A stretch of 64,000 nucleotides of DNA, taken from positions 1 through 64,000 of the forward strand of contig JAVGVS010000488.1 of the NCBI GenBank assembly GCA_032718565.1, written 5' to 3'. Numbering within the stretch: the stretch's first letter is position 1; every line of letters begins with the position of its first letter. Positions 43,203 to 55,200 of this stretch are shown one piece after another. The notes beneath the pieces were generated by a model. The model did not search any database. It had not been told where the DNA came from and was given only the letters and a program-made list of their open reading frames with translations. The position numbers and the translations under genes were made by a program. The stretch is from Distichodus sexfasciatus (taxonomy: Eukaryota; Chordata; Actinopteri; Characiformes; Distichodontidae).

Positions 43203-46200
43203 GTGAGTGATAGTACAGGTTTCATGGAACGGAATGGAAGGAACAGTAAAGTAGATTGGTGTGAGGCGCGTTAAGCTCCATGCTGTGTTAGCGCTAACTA
43301 GCTAACTCGCTAACTAGCAAGTTGTAATGCAGCACTTTTTGCTGTCTGCTTTTAATATAATTTCTCATTCAAATAAAGGTTTCTTTTAACAATGAGTTCG
43401 ATTATTTGTGAGACGAGTGTAACACCAAGTTAATGCTTTAATGCTCTAGACATGCTGCTTGTAGCCTTCTAGCTAACAGTTGCATGCTAGGGTTTAATCT
43501 GCGTGTTGTTAAGGAGCAGTAAACAACCCCATTCCGAGCAAATTGGCTAAAAAAAAAATCAGGTTGCTTCAGAAATAAGTCAGTTCTCACATGTTTTTGG
43601 ATTTGACGTGGACGGTTGAATGAAATAGATAAATTACTTATGCTTAGAAATGGTAGAACTCCCTTATTAATAAGTGACTGGCCTGGATGTGGACACTAAA
43701 TGCATTAATAGACCAGACCAATGTAATTAATAACATGTTCTAGCAAAACAGTATAAATCCAGATTCCTTGCTAACTTTTAACTATGAGTTTATGGCAATC
43801 ACATGGGAAGCTTGGTTTGCAACAGTCACTTTATAAACAATAAACAGTAACCTAATAAACCATTGTTTATATTTGATGGAAACCTTGGCATCTCCCTCAT
43901 GTGACTTAAGGGTGCCTTTTCCCCCACCTTTTCAAACACACCAACCTAGATTATCCTTGGCCTTTAACGGTAACCTAATAAACCAAAAACTCGACCGGCC
44001 GAGGAAAAGTGAGGATTGTACATATCGTCACCTTCTTAAAATAATGGCCTAAGTTATTTTTGACAAAAATGATTTCTTTGTCTAAATCAGCTCTTCATGA
44101 TGCTGGCCTCCTCTGGTAAAATAATCTACATCCTCAGTTGAACAGATCATGCGATCCTACCCCTGTAGGATGATGGCCTATTTCAGGAGTGTGAATTAGG
44201 CCATTTTATTTAGAAAAACAAAAAATATGACCTAGGCCATTATTTTAAGAGGGTGACGATACGTAATATTTATTTGACTCAGACCAAATCCCATGTAATC
44301 AGGCCAGGTTTTGATGTCATGTAGGCTAAACTACTGGCATCCATTTTAAGCCAAGAAATGTTAATGTTCAGTGTCTCCATTCTGTTATTCCCTTATTGCT
44401 TGCACCAAGTGGCCTTTTTAAAGCCCAAACTCATGGTATTGAACTATATTAAAGTGAATGAATTTTTTGTTGTTGTGAACACAGCACAGCACACAGTGCA
44501 CCACAACAAAATGTGACCTCTGCATTTTTCACAGCTGCCTTCACGGATGTATAAATTTAACCTTTACCTTTCTTGCTTGCTAGTTTTAATTAGAGGTCAT
44601 CTGTTATAATCTTCATTTAAGATTTTGTGATGGTCTATGATTTCTCATAAGAGGGATCTGTGCACATTGCTGAGTTTGTATATAGCTGCCCTTACGTCCT
44701 TTATTAATTCATTTTCCGACAGTCTGTGAGAGTGTACTTCTTTTTAGGGAAGTGGAAACATGTCAAATAAAAATCAGTTCTTATTTTTTAACTGCATCTA
44801 CACAGAGGTGGTCAAATTTACTGCCTTCTTTATTTGCATGAGGTTCAGTTCCTGAAATACTGTCAAATAATAAACCTGATTTAAATGATGGCTAGCTTCA
44901 GATTACACTAATCTTTATGGGTTTTTCTTTATAGGGAAGGGGGCAAGCCGATGGGGAGCCAGAGAGCAAGAGAGTGCTGGATGAGACAGAAGCAGAAGAG
45001 AGACACAGGTGATAAGTTGATAATCACAGCGAACGACACCTTCCTCACATTCTCTAAACTAAAACCTAGCTTGTGCAGTGTAAATACAGGTTTCAAGACC
45101 CACTCCTGTTGCAAACATTCTCAGTATCCACTTATCACACTTGGGGGAGAAAATGAGTTGGCCATTACGAGGTTGAGTGTTTACGTGAGCTTAATGAGTA
45201 CTGGAGGCTGCTGCTTTCTCTCAGTTCTATTTCAGACCCCAGCCAAGGCCTCTGTTTCCATCCACTGGACTTTTTCCATTGTTTATACTCATTGTTTATA
45301 TTGGATAGAACCCTTGGCCCTCCCGTCTGTGAGTTAAGGTAGCGTTTTCCCTCCTTTCTTAAACACACTAACCTAGATTACCCTGAGTTTTGGCCTTTAT
45401 GCATTGTGGCTTCACCTGCATGTCCCTCGGTGAAATCCAGTGCAGGCCTATTTGAGGTGATTGTGTAAATGGGGTTTAATCCTTGAAGTAAGAGAAAACA
45501 AATGCGCGCAGCTGACATCCACCGACTGAGGTGCTGTCTGCATTGGAAAGTTTAAAGGCGTGTCCCGCCCCGTGACTAAACCTGCATCATTAAAATTGCA
45601 GAGGAGCTTAGATTGCAAAACAATGCTGGCTTAGCTAGGTGGAACTCACCTGTCTGTTTTCTTCACCCACTCCACTATTATAAACATTGCTCCAGTTGGA
45701 AAGGGTGGAACTCGCCACCCAGCATATAGACCTGTCTGAATTCGCCCCGGCTGATAACACTGCATCACAAATAAATCATTTCTGTCAGCTACTTGGTCTA
45801 ATTCATGTGTCCTACAGTAAATCCTGTGTGCTGAATTCAAATCTGGAGGCACATTTTGTCCATCACATCAAGATCTTAAGTTATATATGCAAAAATACTT
45901 CACATAAGGAAGGTTTGCCTTACAACTGTGTGATGTTCGCAAAATGTATTTGTTACAACTAATTAACAAACAGAAGTTCATCTGAGACTGAAATCAAAAC
46001 ATAATGTACTGTTCAAAAGTGCTTTAGGCACTTGCTTTTGTATAATTATAATTTGGGTGACGTAAGAGATGAACATGAGGAGAGATTCTATTAAGATATG
46101 TCTGTGATGGACACAAGATATCAGGGACGCTGTAACCAAAACATGACGAACAACTACTGTTCCTTTCTGCAGCGGGAAACAACAGACGCTCACAAGCACA

Positions 46201-49200
46201 AAAGCAGGGGCCTAAAGCACTTTTGAACAGTACATTATGTTTTGATTTAAGAAGATGAACTTCTGTTTGTTAATTAGTTGCAACAAATACATTTTGCAAA
46301 CATCACACAGCTGTAAGGCAAACTTTGCTTATGTGAAGTATTTTTGCATATATAACCTAAGATCTTGACGTGATGGACAAAATGTGTCTCCAGATTTGAA
46401 TTCAGCACACAGGATTTACTGTAGGACACATGAATTAGACCAAGTAGCAGACAGAAATGATTTATTTGTGATGCAGTGTAATGTACTGTTAAAAAAGTGC
46501 TCTAGGCACTTGCATTTGCGCTTGTGAGTGCTGGATGTTGTCTGCTGGTACGCAGTGAGCATCTTGTTTACGAGTTCAGTTTGCAGCTTGCTGGTTAGTG
46601 AGAAACAGCTGTTATTGTGTTGCTGTGCAACAATACGTGTATCAAAATACCAAATTGTCACAAAACAATATTATGCCTATAACTTAAAATCTGGACGTGC
46701 TAGGAAAGTTCTGAATTTGGATTCAACACAGTCGATTCCATGTAAATCACGTTTTACTTCCAGTAGCAAAATCTTAGTTCTCCAGTGTAATCGGTGGACC
46801 CATCGTATGAACACATTTACTCTTAAACAGAGCCCTGAAAACTGGAATTGCATCCGTTCTTGTTTTAAGTTGAAGTAAATGAAGGAAGCTCATTGATCGG
46901 ATCAGTATTACAGTCTGAGCTTTGATTGTGACATAGTTCCTCCTTGAAAGCTGTCTGACCATACCCATTACGTGTCTCCCATATAACACACCGTTGCCCT
47001 TTTTTGTTGTGTAGGTTCTCAGGGGCGAGGTAAGACAGATGGCGTGGTTTGGGAGAGTCTGAGAAGATCTTGCAAAACCTGAACATCTTCACAAACCTTT
47101 TGTCTGTGCAGAATGACACACGCCTTTAAAACTTTTAGCCTCTAAAAAAGTGTCAGGTTTTGCCTGTGCTTCCATTAGAACTTTACCAAAGAGTGGAGAG
47201 TGTTGCATCATAATTTCAAAGTGTTCAAGGAAACTTCATTAATAAAGATGACACTGATCCGATACTTGGGTGGGGTGTCGTCCGATAAGGACTCAGATAA
47301 CTGGATCGGGTATCACTGGCTTTGGGCCAATCTATGAAGCCGATCAGTTGGTTCTTCATGGGAAGTGTGACTGTGGTAAAGCTGGTTTATTGTTCAACAT
47401 TCACACTAATTCCTACATATTAACAACACCAGCTCTCACTCACAATCTCTGTGTTCCTGATGGTTTTAGCGCCGCAGGATTAGGGAGCGTCACTAAATTA
47501 CACGACTGTGTTTAAAGGAATCATGTTTGAGGTGTTATTTTATTAATAAATCATTTAGCATATACATATGGGTGTGTAATTATGACATTGTTTTATTTGG
47601 AAAACAGGATTTAATTAAAGTATTTCCTTATAATATTTATAACCTCAGTCATGTATTCAGACATATTCTAAAGCATTATTTTCTGTTTAAAAAAACACTC
47701 AGAGACTGTATTGGATTTGTATCATAGCAGATATCCAAATTTACAACATCGGTATCGGACATAAGCAAAGTGGTATAGTGCCACTCGTTAAGTCTGTAAA
47801 ACACGATTATTTTGGCATACAGCGTCGTCCTCATCACCCACTGTGTAAAATCGTGCTGGAAAACGGGACGCGTGCATCAGCTCCTCTGCTCTGATCCTCC
47901 GCTACGAGGCTCGACAACGTTCAGCGACCCCGACTCGGTGCCGGCTCAAATCAGTGTTGACATTCCTGTAGCGTTAGATTGTTTGGCCCCTTGTACTGTA
48001 GAAGAAGAATGGCGGCGGGAGCGTATTGTTCCAGCAGGTGGTCAGGAAGTCTCTCCAGGAAAGCTCTGAACCGGGAGTGGTTCCCAAGCCTTTTGTCTGG
48101 ATTTCTCACTCGAATGTTTTTCACACAAGCTCCTTCGTTCTGGGCTTCAGCCTTTTTGTTTTGGGTTGCGGCCCACGTTTGGTTGTGGAAGTGAACGTTT
48201 AGTTTGTGACATTGATGTTCCCACTGGTGGCTTTCCGGATTGGAACTTCACCATACCATGCTTGAGAGATGACATAATTGGGCATGTATGAGCTTCTCTG
48301 GTCTGGAAAGTTGATTTCCTCCGACGTGGAGCAGGGCGGAGGTGCTACATGGTAATTAGCTGGGGTAAAATGGATAAAGCGAGGCTAAGAAAACCAGCCT
48401 GGTGTGAATAGTCCCCACTCTCCAAGGGGAAAGTCTTGCCCTGCACTGCCTCCTGCTGATCAGAGGAGGAGTTGTGGGCCTTATGTCTACCAGCCGTTCT
48501 TTACATAAAAATGAATGACGGAGGAATAATTATTTGCATCATTAATGCTCACCTTAATAGTTAGTGATGTTCTGAACATTCATGATCTCAAGTGTGGTCT
48601 GTAAGAAGTTGGACGTGACATTTGTTTCAGGGCAACAGGAGTAATCAGTTGCTGCTAACTGCTTTCATGGCAGTCTGTTTTCGCATCCTTAATATACAGG
48701 ATGTTTTTATGAGGGATGCCCGATATCCAATGTTTTTCATGCTTATATCCGCCGATACCGATGCCCATAAATGAGGAAGGCAGGGTTGAACGCACGTGCA
48801 GTCTGAGCTCAGAATTTTGCCACAAAAATAATGCCATTCAAATGAGAGCGTATAAAATCCTGCCTCAAAATTTGGACATGCCTGGCACAACTGCTACCTT
48901 TCAATAAATGCCTCATCAAATATCAGCTAAAAATATTGGGCAAATCTTTGGATCGGTTCGATGCTGATGACTTTAAAATAAAAGCAGTTATCAGCTGATT
49001 CCGATATGTTTCTGATATTATCGTGCATCTCTCATTTTTATATAAGGAAATGCCAGTGTCTAAAGCTGGCCAAAATCCTAAAAGTTGCTTAGGGGGCTAA
49101 GCATGAAGTGCTTATGGATCCCTCTTGTAATTGTTCTGCTTCCTCTTCTTCATTATTATTATTATGTTATTATTTTGTCCTACAAACAGATTGTGCAGAC

Positions 49201-52013
49201 TGAATAGTAAGTCACAGAAGGCTGAAATTGTTAGGGTTAGAAGGAATGCTTTAAAGCTCAGCAAAGGCTGAAATGATCGGTCGACAATTGGGGCTATAGC
49301 AAAGGAGAAAGTGACATCAGATAAATTACTGTCACGTCATAACAGAGCTTTTATAATTTACTTAAAATAACAGAAAACCAACCACTTCTTATATGAACAG
49401 TGTTAGAGGTTAGTTTCTTTATAAACACAACTTATTGAAGCTGTTATTAAAAAAATAAGCTTCACAACTAAGTCACAAATTTCTATTCGCATCTTTAATT
49501 CTTTGTGCTATGTCATTTCACTTTATTGTTCTACATTCTAACTCCTTATGTCTTGATATGATTCATGAAGTTAATCAAAACTAAGATATGGAAGAGGGAA
49601 ATATACAATAATACTATTTGAACAATGGGTGGCGCTAAAACGCAACATACATTTATGTGACGTCATAATAGAGCTTTTTTGATTTCTGACTCACTCACTG
49701 TTTTGTCGCCTGGCCCCTTCTTATTGCCGCTTGTGGCTATATATTTCAAAAATGTATTTTCATCTTCTATAATTAATGTTTGTGTGATTGTGTAGAGACC
49801 TGAAGCTGAGGAACTACACACCAGAAGACGCAGAGCTCAAAGAAAGGCAGGTGCCCCAAGCTAAACCCACTTCAGGTGAGAACTCTACAGTACTTGACTA
49901 GACTTTGAAAGCTTTGAAAACTGAACCTTGAGCTGGGCAATATGGCCTGAAAATAATATGGCCATATTTTTAAGCTTTATCGCAATGTAAGTGAAACACA
50001 ATCACCTTCTGCACGCTGTTAATCACAAGCTAAGTGTGAGTCAGGCTTAATGCACACTTCATATACTAGAACCTGTTGAATATGTCCATCATCCCAAATA
50101 CATTAAGCTCCGAGCCCGAGGTTCTGCTAACTGGATCGCTATGGGGGTTGGAGAGTGTAGCGTCTCACTTGTCCTCTCTCGTATCTCGGCAGTGGAAGAT
50201 AAGGTGAAAGACCAGCTGGAAGCCGCGAACCCAGAGCCTGTCATAGATGAAGTGGTGAGTGGTTTGGCACCTTGGTATCTTAAAAGGCATACTGTACCTC
50301 ATGTCCCACTGGGGCTAAACCTATTTTCAGACGTAAGAGAGTCTGTTGCTGATTCGGATACATTTCTCCTTTTCTTCTTTTAAGGATCTGGCTAATCTAG
50401 CTCCAAGGAAGCCAGACTGGTGAGAGACGATGAAAAGGTTTATATAAAAAAAATTACAAATAATTTGTCAAGCATTTCATTGATTGGTTAACTTTTTTTG
50501 TTTCCTTTTAGGGATTTGAAAAGGGATGTGGCAAAGAAACTAGAGAAACTGGAAAAGAGAACACAGAAAGCCATTGCAGAACTTATTCGTAAGTATGCAG
50601 TTCAGGTAGATCCTCATGACACTGCTAGCTGGTGCCTAGTGAAAGTGAGTGATTATTTGTCATTGTCAGCACAGCATGCAGTGAACCACAATGAAATGTG
50701 ACCTCTGCATTTGACCCATCTGGGGAGCAGTGCTTAGGGAAAGTACCTTACTCATGAGTACCTTAATAGTACCTTTACTGGTCCTGGATTCAAACCGGTG
50801 ACCTTCTGGTGATGGGCGTACACCCTAAGCATTATGCTAACAACTGCCCAAGTTCTCTTTTTAATACTTAGTGTAAATATACTGAATTCTTTCTCTTGTG
50901 GGACTGAACATAAGGCTACAGTCACACCAATAAAACATGATGTGTATGTTGGTGAGAAATAATGTTTTCCCAATCAAAATGTTAATCCCAGCACATCTAT
51001 GAAGATCAATTAACACATGATTACAACAGCAGTTAATGAGATTTTCTGCTACTAAATTGTGCTACTAAAAATATTTCACAAGAAGTTGGTGATTGTGGAA
51101 GTGAAACATTTTATTTGTAATAACATGGACGTCTTAGCCAGCTTCTCACAAACTGTGTTGAATATTGAGTTTTGGGTCAAAGTTCAAAACATTTGAACAA
51201 AAATTCAAAACCGAATTGTTCTTGTAGCTGGTTGTGGATTCGTCAATCCCGGCTGGTAATGCGCTCTCTAATGAGCTTGGCACTGGCATGCTTTGAGGGT
51301 AATTGCTGTGTGGTTTACAAAAGCCCCTGAGATCTGATGGCTCTGAATGACATCATGGGCTCTAAACCCCTCTTTGTGGCCTCGGCTCACTCAAAATAGA
51401 AGTGACCGATTTATTCCAGCGCCCTCAGATTGGCCTTTTAGCAGCTCTAGTGGCACAATTAGGGCACGATGGCATTTTCAAGTGTATGAAGCATCTCTTA
51501 CTGCCATTCTACTGGTGTATCATTCGTTCGTTTTAAACTAAACCATTTTTTTTTTTACACATTCTCGTTTCTAAAACCAAAATGAAAGTCTTTTTCTGAT
51601 TTACCATTTTCCACTCAAATATAAAAATGAATGCATATTGTATTACAATATGATCTTGGTACATTTTTACAGTATCCTGCATGTAATCGATTTAAAAACC
51701 CAAATGCAAAAAGAGTGTGTGTTTAACGTTTTCCCCCTCCTCAAGTTATTGTGTTCAAAATTTGAAATAGAAAATAAATGATTTTGCATTTATGGTTTTC
51801 AATGTGAAGAATGAATGGCTCACAGCATGCGGGTTCAAAACACTAAGATGCAGAAAATGTCATTTGCATTAGCATCAGCGTCGGAAAATGAGTCTCAAAA
51901 ACATAGTACGTAATGTTTTGCTGTGTTTTGTAGGCGAGCGATTGAGAGGGAATGAAGAGGAGTTGGCGCAGGCGGTCGGAGCCGACGCTGTGGACGAGGG
52001 AGATTCAGACTGA
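43119..52013 (+). CDS. ccdc12: ccdc12, coiled-coil domain-containing 12 (complete, 7 coding exons)
   Basis: CCDC12 belongs to the Cwf18 family of spliceosome-associated proteins and acts in the nucleus in pre-mRNA splicing. Seven exons join in phase to 492 nt, 163 residues plus stop, close to the human length of about 166. The protein starts MEPADNSLQEQALKRKDRLK, a basic coiled-coil start. It then has an acidic linker, RDLKLRNYTPEDAELKERQV, the conserved core PEPVIDEVDLANLAPRKPDW, the helix DLKRDVAKKLEKLEKRTQKA with IAELIRERL, and an acidic tail ending GDSD. The start at 43119 is chosen for homology and its good context; there is no in-frame ATG further up. All introns are GT-AG. An ATTAAA at 52189-52194 is a likely polyadenylation signal. 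It is divergent from nbeal2, as in human. Confidence 0.96.
43203..44934 (+). other. ccdc12 intron 1
   Basis: Mostly unremarkable AT-rich intron. A fragment of the S1 SINE tail is at about 44465-44530 (GTGAACACAGCACAGCACAC, AAAATGTGACCTCTGCAT). Nothing else recognised. Confidence 0.6.
44935..45008 (+). CDS. ccdc12: ccdc12 exon 2 (residues 29-53)
   Basis: Acceptor TTTATAG, donor CACAG|GTGATA. Encodes GRGQADGEPESKRVLDETEA and then EERH, the variable acidic linker. Ends in phase 2. Confidence 0.88.
45757..46479. mobile_element. 723-bp near-perfect palindrome (foldback element)
   Basis: The left arm (45757 to about 46035) and right arm (about 46205-46479) are inverted copies with roughly one mismatch in twenty. 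Shared landmarks are CACTGCATCACAAATAAATC, GAATTCAAATCTGGAG, CAAAAATACTTCACATAAG and ATAATGTACTGTTCAAAAGT. The spacer is about 170 bp with no open frame. Just beyond the right arm, TAATGTACTGTTAAAAAAGT repeats the inner end motif, so a further partial copy abuts it. It lies in ccdc12 intron 2. Confidence 0.85.
47240..47790 (-). repeat. GATACC repeat, copy 5, inverted
   Basis: GGAAGTGTGACTGTGGTAAA, GCGCCGCAGGATTAGGGAGC and AGTGGTATAGTGCCA place this in the same family as 21930-23250. In ccdc12 intron 2. Confidence 0.75.
48711..49034. mobile_element. GAGGGATGCCCGATA MITE
   Basis: The left end GAGGGATGCCCGATATCC is matched by the right end ATATTATCGTGCATCTCTC in inverted form. About 320 bp, hAT-like termini common in fish. 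Confidence 0.7.
49040..49760 (-). repeat. inverted relative of the GCCACAAGCGG repeat
   Basis: Holds TTGCCGCTTGTGGCTATATA, the complement of the segment at 29233, and an ATT trinucleotide run near 49151-49167. It sits just upstream of ccdc12 exon 3. Confidence 0.55.
49796..49875 (+). CDS. ccdc12: ccdc12 exon 3 (residues 53-80)
   Basis: Acceptor TGTGTAG, donor TCAG|GTGAGA. Encodes RDLKLRNYTPEDAELKERQV and then PQAKPTS, matching the LRLRNYVPEDEDLKKR block of mammals. Phase 2 in, phase 1 out. Confidence 0.95.
50193..50254 (+). CDS. ccdc12: ccdc12 exon 4 (residues 80-100)
   Basis: Acceptor CTCGGCAG, donor GTG|GTGAGT. Encodes VEDKVKDQLEAANPEPVIDE and V, a highly conserved core. Phase 1 in, phase 0 out. 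Confidence 0.95.
50385..50419 (+). CDS. ccdc12: ccdc12 exon 5, 35-bp microexon-like (residues 101-112)
   Basis: Acceptor TTTTAAG, donor ACTG|GTGAGA. Encodes DLANLAPRKPDW, identical to the mammalian block. Short but fully phase-consistent (0 in, 2 out). Confidence 0.95.
50512..50588 (+). CDS. ccdc12: ccdc12 exon 6 (residues 112-138)
   Basis: Acceptor CCTTTTAG, donor ATTC|GTAAGT. Encodes DLKRDVAKKLEKLEKRTQKA and then IAELI, the main predicted helix. Phase 2 in, phase 1 out. Confidence 0.96.
50650..50855 (-). mobile_element. S1 SINE copy
   Basis: Minus-strand head GGGCAGTTGTTAGCATAATG, B-box-like GGTTTGAATCC and body TACTCATGAGTAAGGTAC. In ccdc12 intron 6. Confidence 0.8.
51934..52013 (+). CDS. 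ccdc12: ccdc12 exon 7, last coding exon (residues 138-163)
   Basis: Acceptor TTTTGTAG. Encodes ERLRGNEEELAQAVGADAVD and then EGDSD plus TGA. The acidic C-terminus ending in an SD-type motif matches the mammalian protein. Confidence 0.94.
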
Positions 52014-52188
52014 AGTGGTCAACTCCAGCTCTGGATATGTTCATGGACATTCTTTCCAGTAGATGGCAGTGTTTCTCATTCAGAATGTCGGCTGAATTTT
52101 GATACTGATTTTGTATGCGTGTTTGTGTGTGTGTATATGAGAGAGAGCGTTAAGTAAGTTTTGGGTGTGTTTTATTTTATGTCTTTTG

Positions 52189-52194
52189 ATTAAA
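52189..52194 (+). terminator. ccdc12: probable ccdc12 polyadenylation signal
   Basis: ATTAAA, the common variant signal, 176 bp after the stop codon, with T-rich sequence following. No other good hexamer lies nearer. Confidence 0.5.
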
Positions 52195-52593
52195 GAAAAA
52201 AGCCAGTTTTTCTACATTGAGTCTGAAGTCTTTTGTTCTGCTTTTCTAGTTCTAATGTGTGCCATGTCAGAACAATTACTTGACATTCCTATCTTAAATG
52301 AACCACGATTGGCAATATCATTGCTGCAAAAGATTCTGGGCTGTTACAGCAGATTTGACTGACCGTCCAAGTTTTAGTTTTCTCTCTCTGGGAGCTGGAT
52401 AAGTTTTTAAGTCATTTTTGTTCACAAAGGCAAATTTGAGAATATGTCTTGAAAGCAGGGCTGGGAAAATTAAATCATTAACACTTTTTAATGCAAAGTT
52501 ATTGCATGACCAAGTTTATCGCTCAAGACGATATAAGAATTGGGTGGTTTTCTATTATTTTATGTAAATTATAAATGCTTCTGTTTAGTGTAT

Positions 52594-52900
52594 AGGGGTG
52601 GAAATTGATCCAATTTCATCAATATCAATGCCATTGTTGATTCTGCCTATCAATCCAATTACTTATCAATTCTCTTATCAATTCCTGAGTAGTTTTTTTT
52701 TTTTTTTTTTGAGTAGGAAACCACAGTAATACTACACAGTCTTCCACACCAAAAGCAACCATTTTATTTTTCCCAAAATGATGTCTGCCCAAAACTGTGA
52801 ACATGAACACATGGCTTAGTACTATGAAGAAAAATAAGGTTAGTGCAGGTGGAAACACTTCTTTATCCATTTGTAATCCATCTGGATATAGAATAAAAGC
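52594..52900 (+). repeat. AGGGGTGGAAATTGATCC hAT-like repeat, left part
   Basis: Opens TAGGGGTGGAAATTGATCC. The block CAATGCCATTGTTGATTCTG is shared with 63010-63905. Contains a T run at 52692-52710. Confidence 0.7.
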
Positions 52901-52924
52901 ATTTTAGTGTTTTCTACAGTTATT

Positions 52925-53092
52925 TTTTTACACTACATTATAGTTTTCATCCTACTAGAGGGAGTTTTTCATTGCCACTGTTGCCTCAGGCTTGCTTGTT
53001 GGGGGGTTTAGGTCAGTTATATGTAAAGTGCTTTGTGACAATGACAATTGTTAAGAGCGCTATATAAATAAATTTGAATTGAATTGACTATA
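52925..53092 (+). mobile_element. 3' end of a LINE/SINE with TTGAA tail
   Basis: AAGTGCTTTGTGACAATGAC, then AAGAGCGCTATATAAATAAA and a (TTGAA) run. This is the well-known 3' terminus of a fish L2-like family. The rest of the element is missing. Confidence 0.7.
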
Positions 53093-53560
53093 GAATGGAC
53101 AAAAATGTTTCTAATGGAAGTGTTTAATGGAGATTAATGGAAAATGAAGAAATACTGACGTTTGGGCAGTTTTTGAGCATTTGGACTCATTTGGGCTTAT
53201 ACCTCATTTTTGCCTCATTTCTGGGAGAGAAGTACATTTTTGCTATGAGGGCGTTCCATATGAGAGCCGCGGCACAACAGCGCTGTGGTTGTGACAGAAG
53301 ACAGAAGTCGAACCACACTGCCTACTTTTTTATTTCTCCCTGGTGTTACTGATATACAAGTGATGTGCAAAGTTCCAAAGCCAGTTCAGAAATCAGTATA
53401 AATATGAGGAACAACTTAAAAGTTCAAGGTTCCGTTCAAAGTTCCATTTCTCTGAAGCACGACGGATTTCTTTAACATCAGAATAAATTTCTACTCATCT
53501 ACCGACAAGCTTCAACAAAACGGCACAGGCACGACCGAGTTCCGAAACACAACACGATTT
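53093..53560 (+). repeat. right part of the GGGGTGGAAATTG repeat family
   Basis: GAGAGAAGTACATTTTTGCT, GAGGGCGTTCCATATGAGAG and the following GC-rich part match 63425-63500. The 52925-53092 fragment may have landed inside this copy. Confidence 0.6.
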
Positions 53561-53956
53561 GGTTAAAATATCGACTAGATCTATGGACCAAGTCCCTAGT
53601 TTTGCCTTAAAGTGCATTACTCATGTCCTAAAACGATCAGAACTGAGGCCCCATACACACATAGCCGGGTATTTAGAAAAACGAATATCTATTTCTCCTC
53701 CGTTTTCCAAAATTCCAACTTTTTCCAACTTAGTACACATGAGCCCATCTTCAAAAAGCTCTCTGCACACACAATTCCAGATAAATACTACAGCTGAACG
53801 ATTTATGCATCACCCGAGTGAATCCATTAAATAACTCAGGAGTCACGAATCTGAGGTCTCCATTAACCCGAATCCAGCGAGTCCCCGCGTCCACACGTAG
53901 TAACTAAAGCCGGAGTTTTCAAAAATAACCGGTTTCAGTCACTGAAACCCCCGTTT

Positions 53957-55200
53957 AAGGCCATGTCCACACCTACACGGGTATTTCTGAAAACGCTTTT
54001 TGGCCTTTCGTCAGAGGTGGAGGAAGTACTGGCTCTCAGTACTTAAGTAAAAGTACAATTAACCAGCAAAAATATACTTAAGTAAAAGTAAAACTACTAC
54101 ATCATCAACCCTACTTAAGTAAAAGTAAGAAGTACTTACTTTTAAACGTACTTAAAGTGCTAAAAGTAAACGTACTTGTGCAATAGGTCTATGTTGTCAC
54201 TTAATGGTCTATGTCAATAATATTATATCAGTCATCACGTCAGTCATCAGTCATTTAAGTGACCACTGAATATAATGCTAGTCAAGTTGGGACCAAACAT
54301 AGGACAACTTATTCATTTTAAAAAAGGACAACTGTCACAGGACATCGGGTAACGTATCTGTTCATAAACTGCTGCTAAGTGAACGAGCAGGTCATGACCT
54401 TGCATGGCAGCTAACATTATTGTCGATGGTGAACCTTATCATTTATCCCAGACAAGTGCCTCTAGTTCAAGACAGCAAAACGTTTTATACGGCACCCATA
54501 TTGATGAAAGAAAACTGTTGCAAAGCATCTCAATGTTGCGACCCCCTGGTAAGTGACTTCACATAAAATAACCTATCAATCTGGTTGGTTTAAACCTCCA
54601 AGACAGCCACATAACCTAGGCAACTTCAGCAAAAAAAAAAGTGACAGGGCCAAATAAAATGTAACGGAATGCATTTTAGAAATGTAGTGGAGTAGAAAGT
54701 ATAGATAATAGCGGCAAAATGTATTGAAGTAAAAGTATTCAATTATTATTTCTACTTAAGTAAAGTACAGATACGTGAAAATGTACTTAAGTACAGTAAC
54801 AAAGTATTTGTACTTAGTTACATTCCACCACTGCCTTTCGTCCACACGTAAACGGTGTTTTGGGTCAGTGAAAACTGAGGTTTTTAAAAACTCCGGCCAA
54901 AGTGGCGATTTTTGAAAACTCAGTTTCTGCGTTTAGGTGTGGACAAGAAAAACGAAGATTTTGAAAAACGGAGCGTTTCGCGTCACACTGTGCGCCACTC
55001 ATATGACGTCACAGTATGCACCGTGTCTACATTAGGTTTTCATCTACAATGCAGGGCGTGCTTTTGACAGCGTTTTTTGTGATTGCGTGTGGACGGAGAT
55101 ATTTTTGGAAACATGCTCGTGTGGATGCAATTTTTTTAAAAAAACGAAAACGGAAAATCTCCGTTTTCAGAAATACACGTGTACGTGTGGACACGGCCTT
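53957..55200. mobile_element. middle element, AAGGCCATGTCCACAC ends
   Basis: The left end AAGGCCATGTCCACACCTAC and the complement of the right end (AAGGCCGTGTCCACACGTAC) are inverted and extend through CGGGTATTTCTGAAAACG. It is split by the 822-bp element. No coding sequence; the short open frames inside are accidental. Confidence 0.8.
54012..54833. mobile_element. 822-bp hAT-type (Tol2-like termini) non-autonomous element, 8-bp target duplication
   Basis: Starts CAGAGGTGGAGGAAGTACT and ends with the complement of CAGTGGTGGAATGTAACTAA. The subterminal regions are full of ACTTAAGTA motifs. The 8-bp CCTTTCGT is perfectly duplicated at 54004-54011 and 54834-54841, the signature of hAT transposition. 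No transposase seen. Confidence 0.92.
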
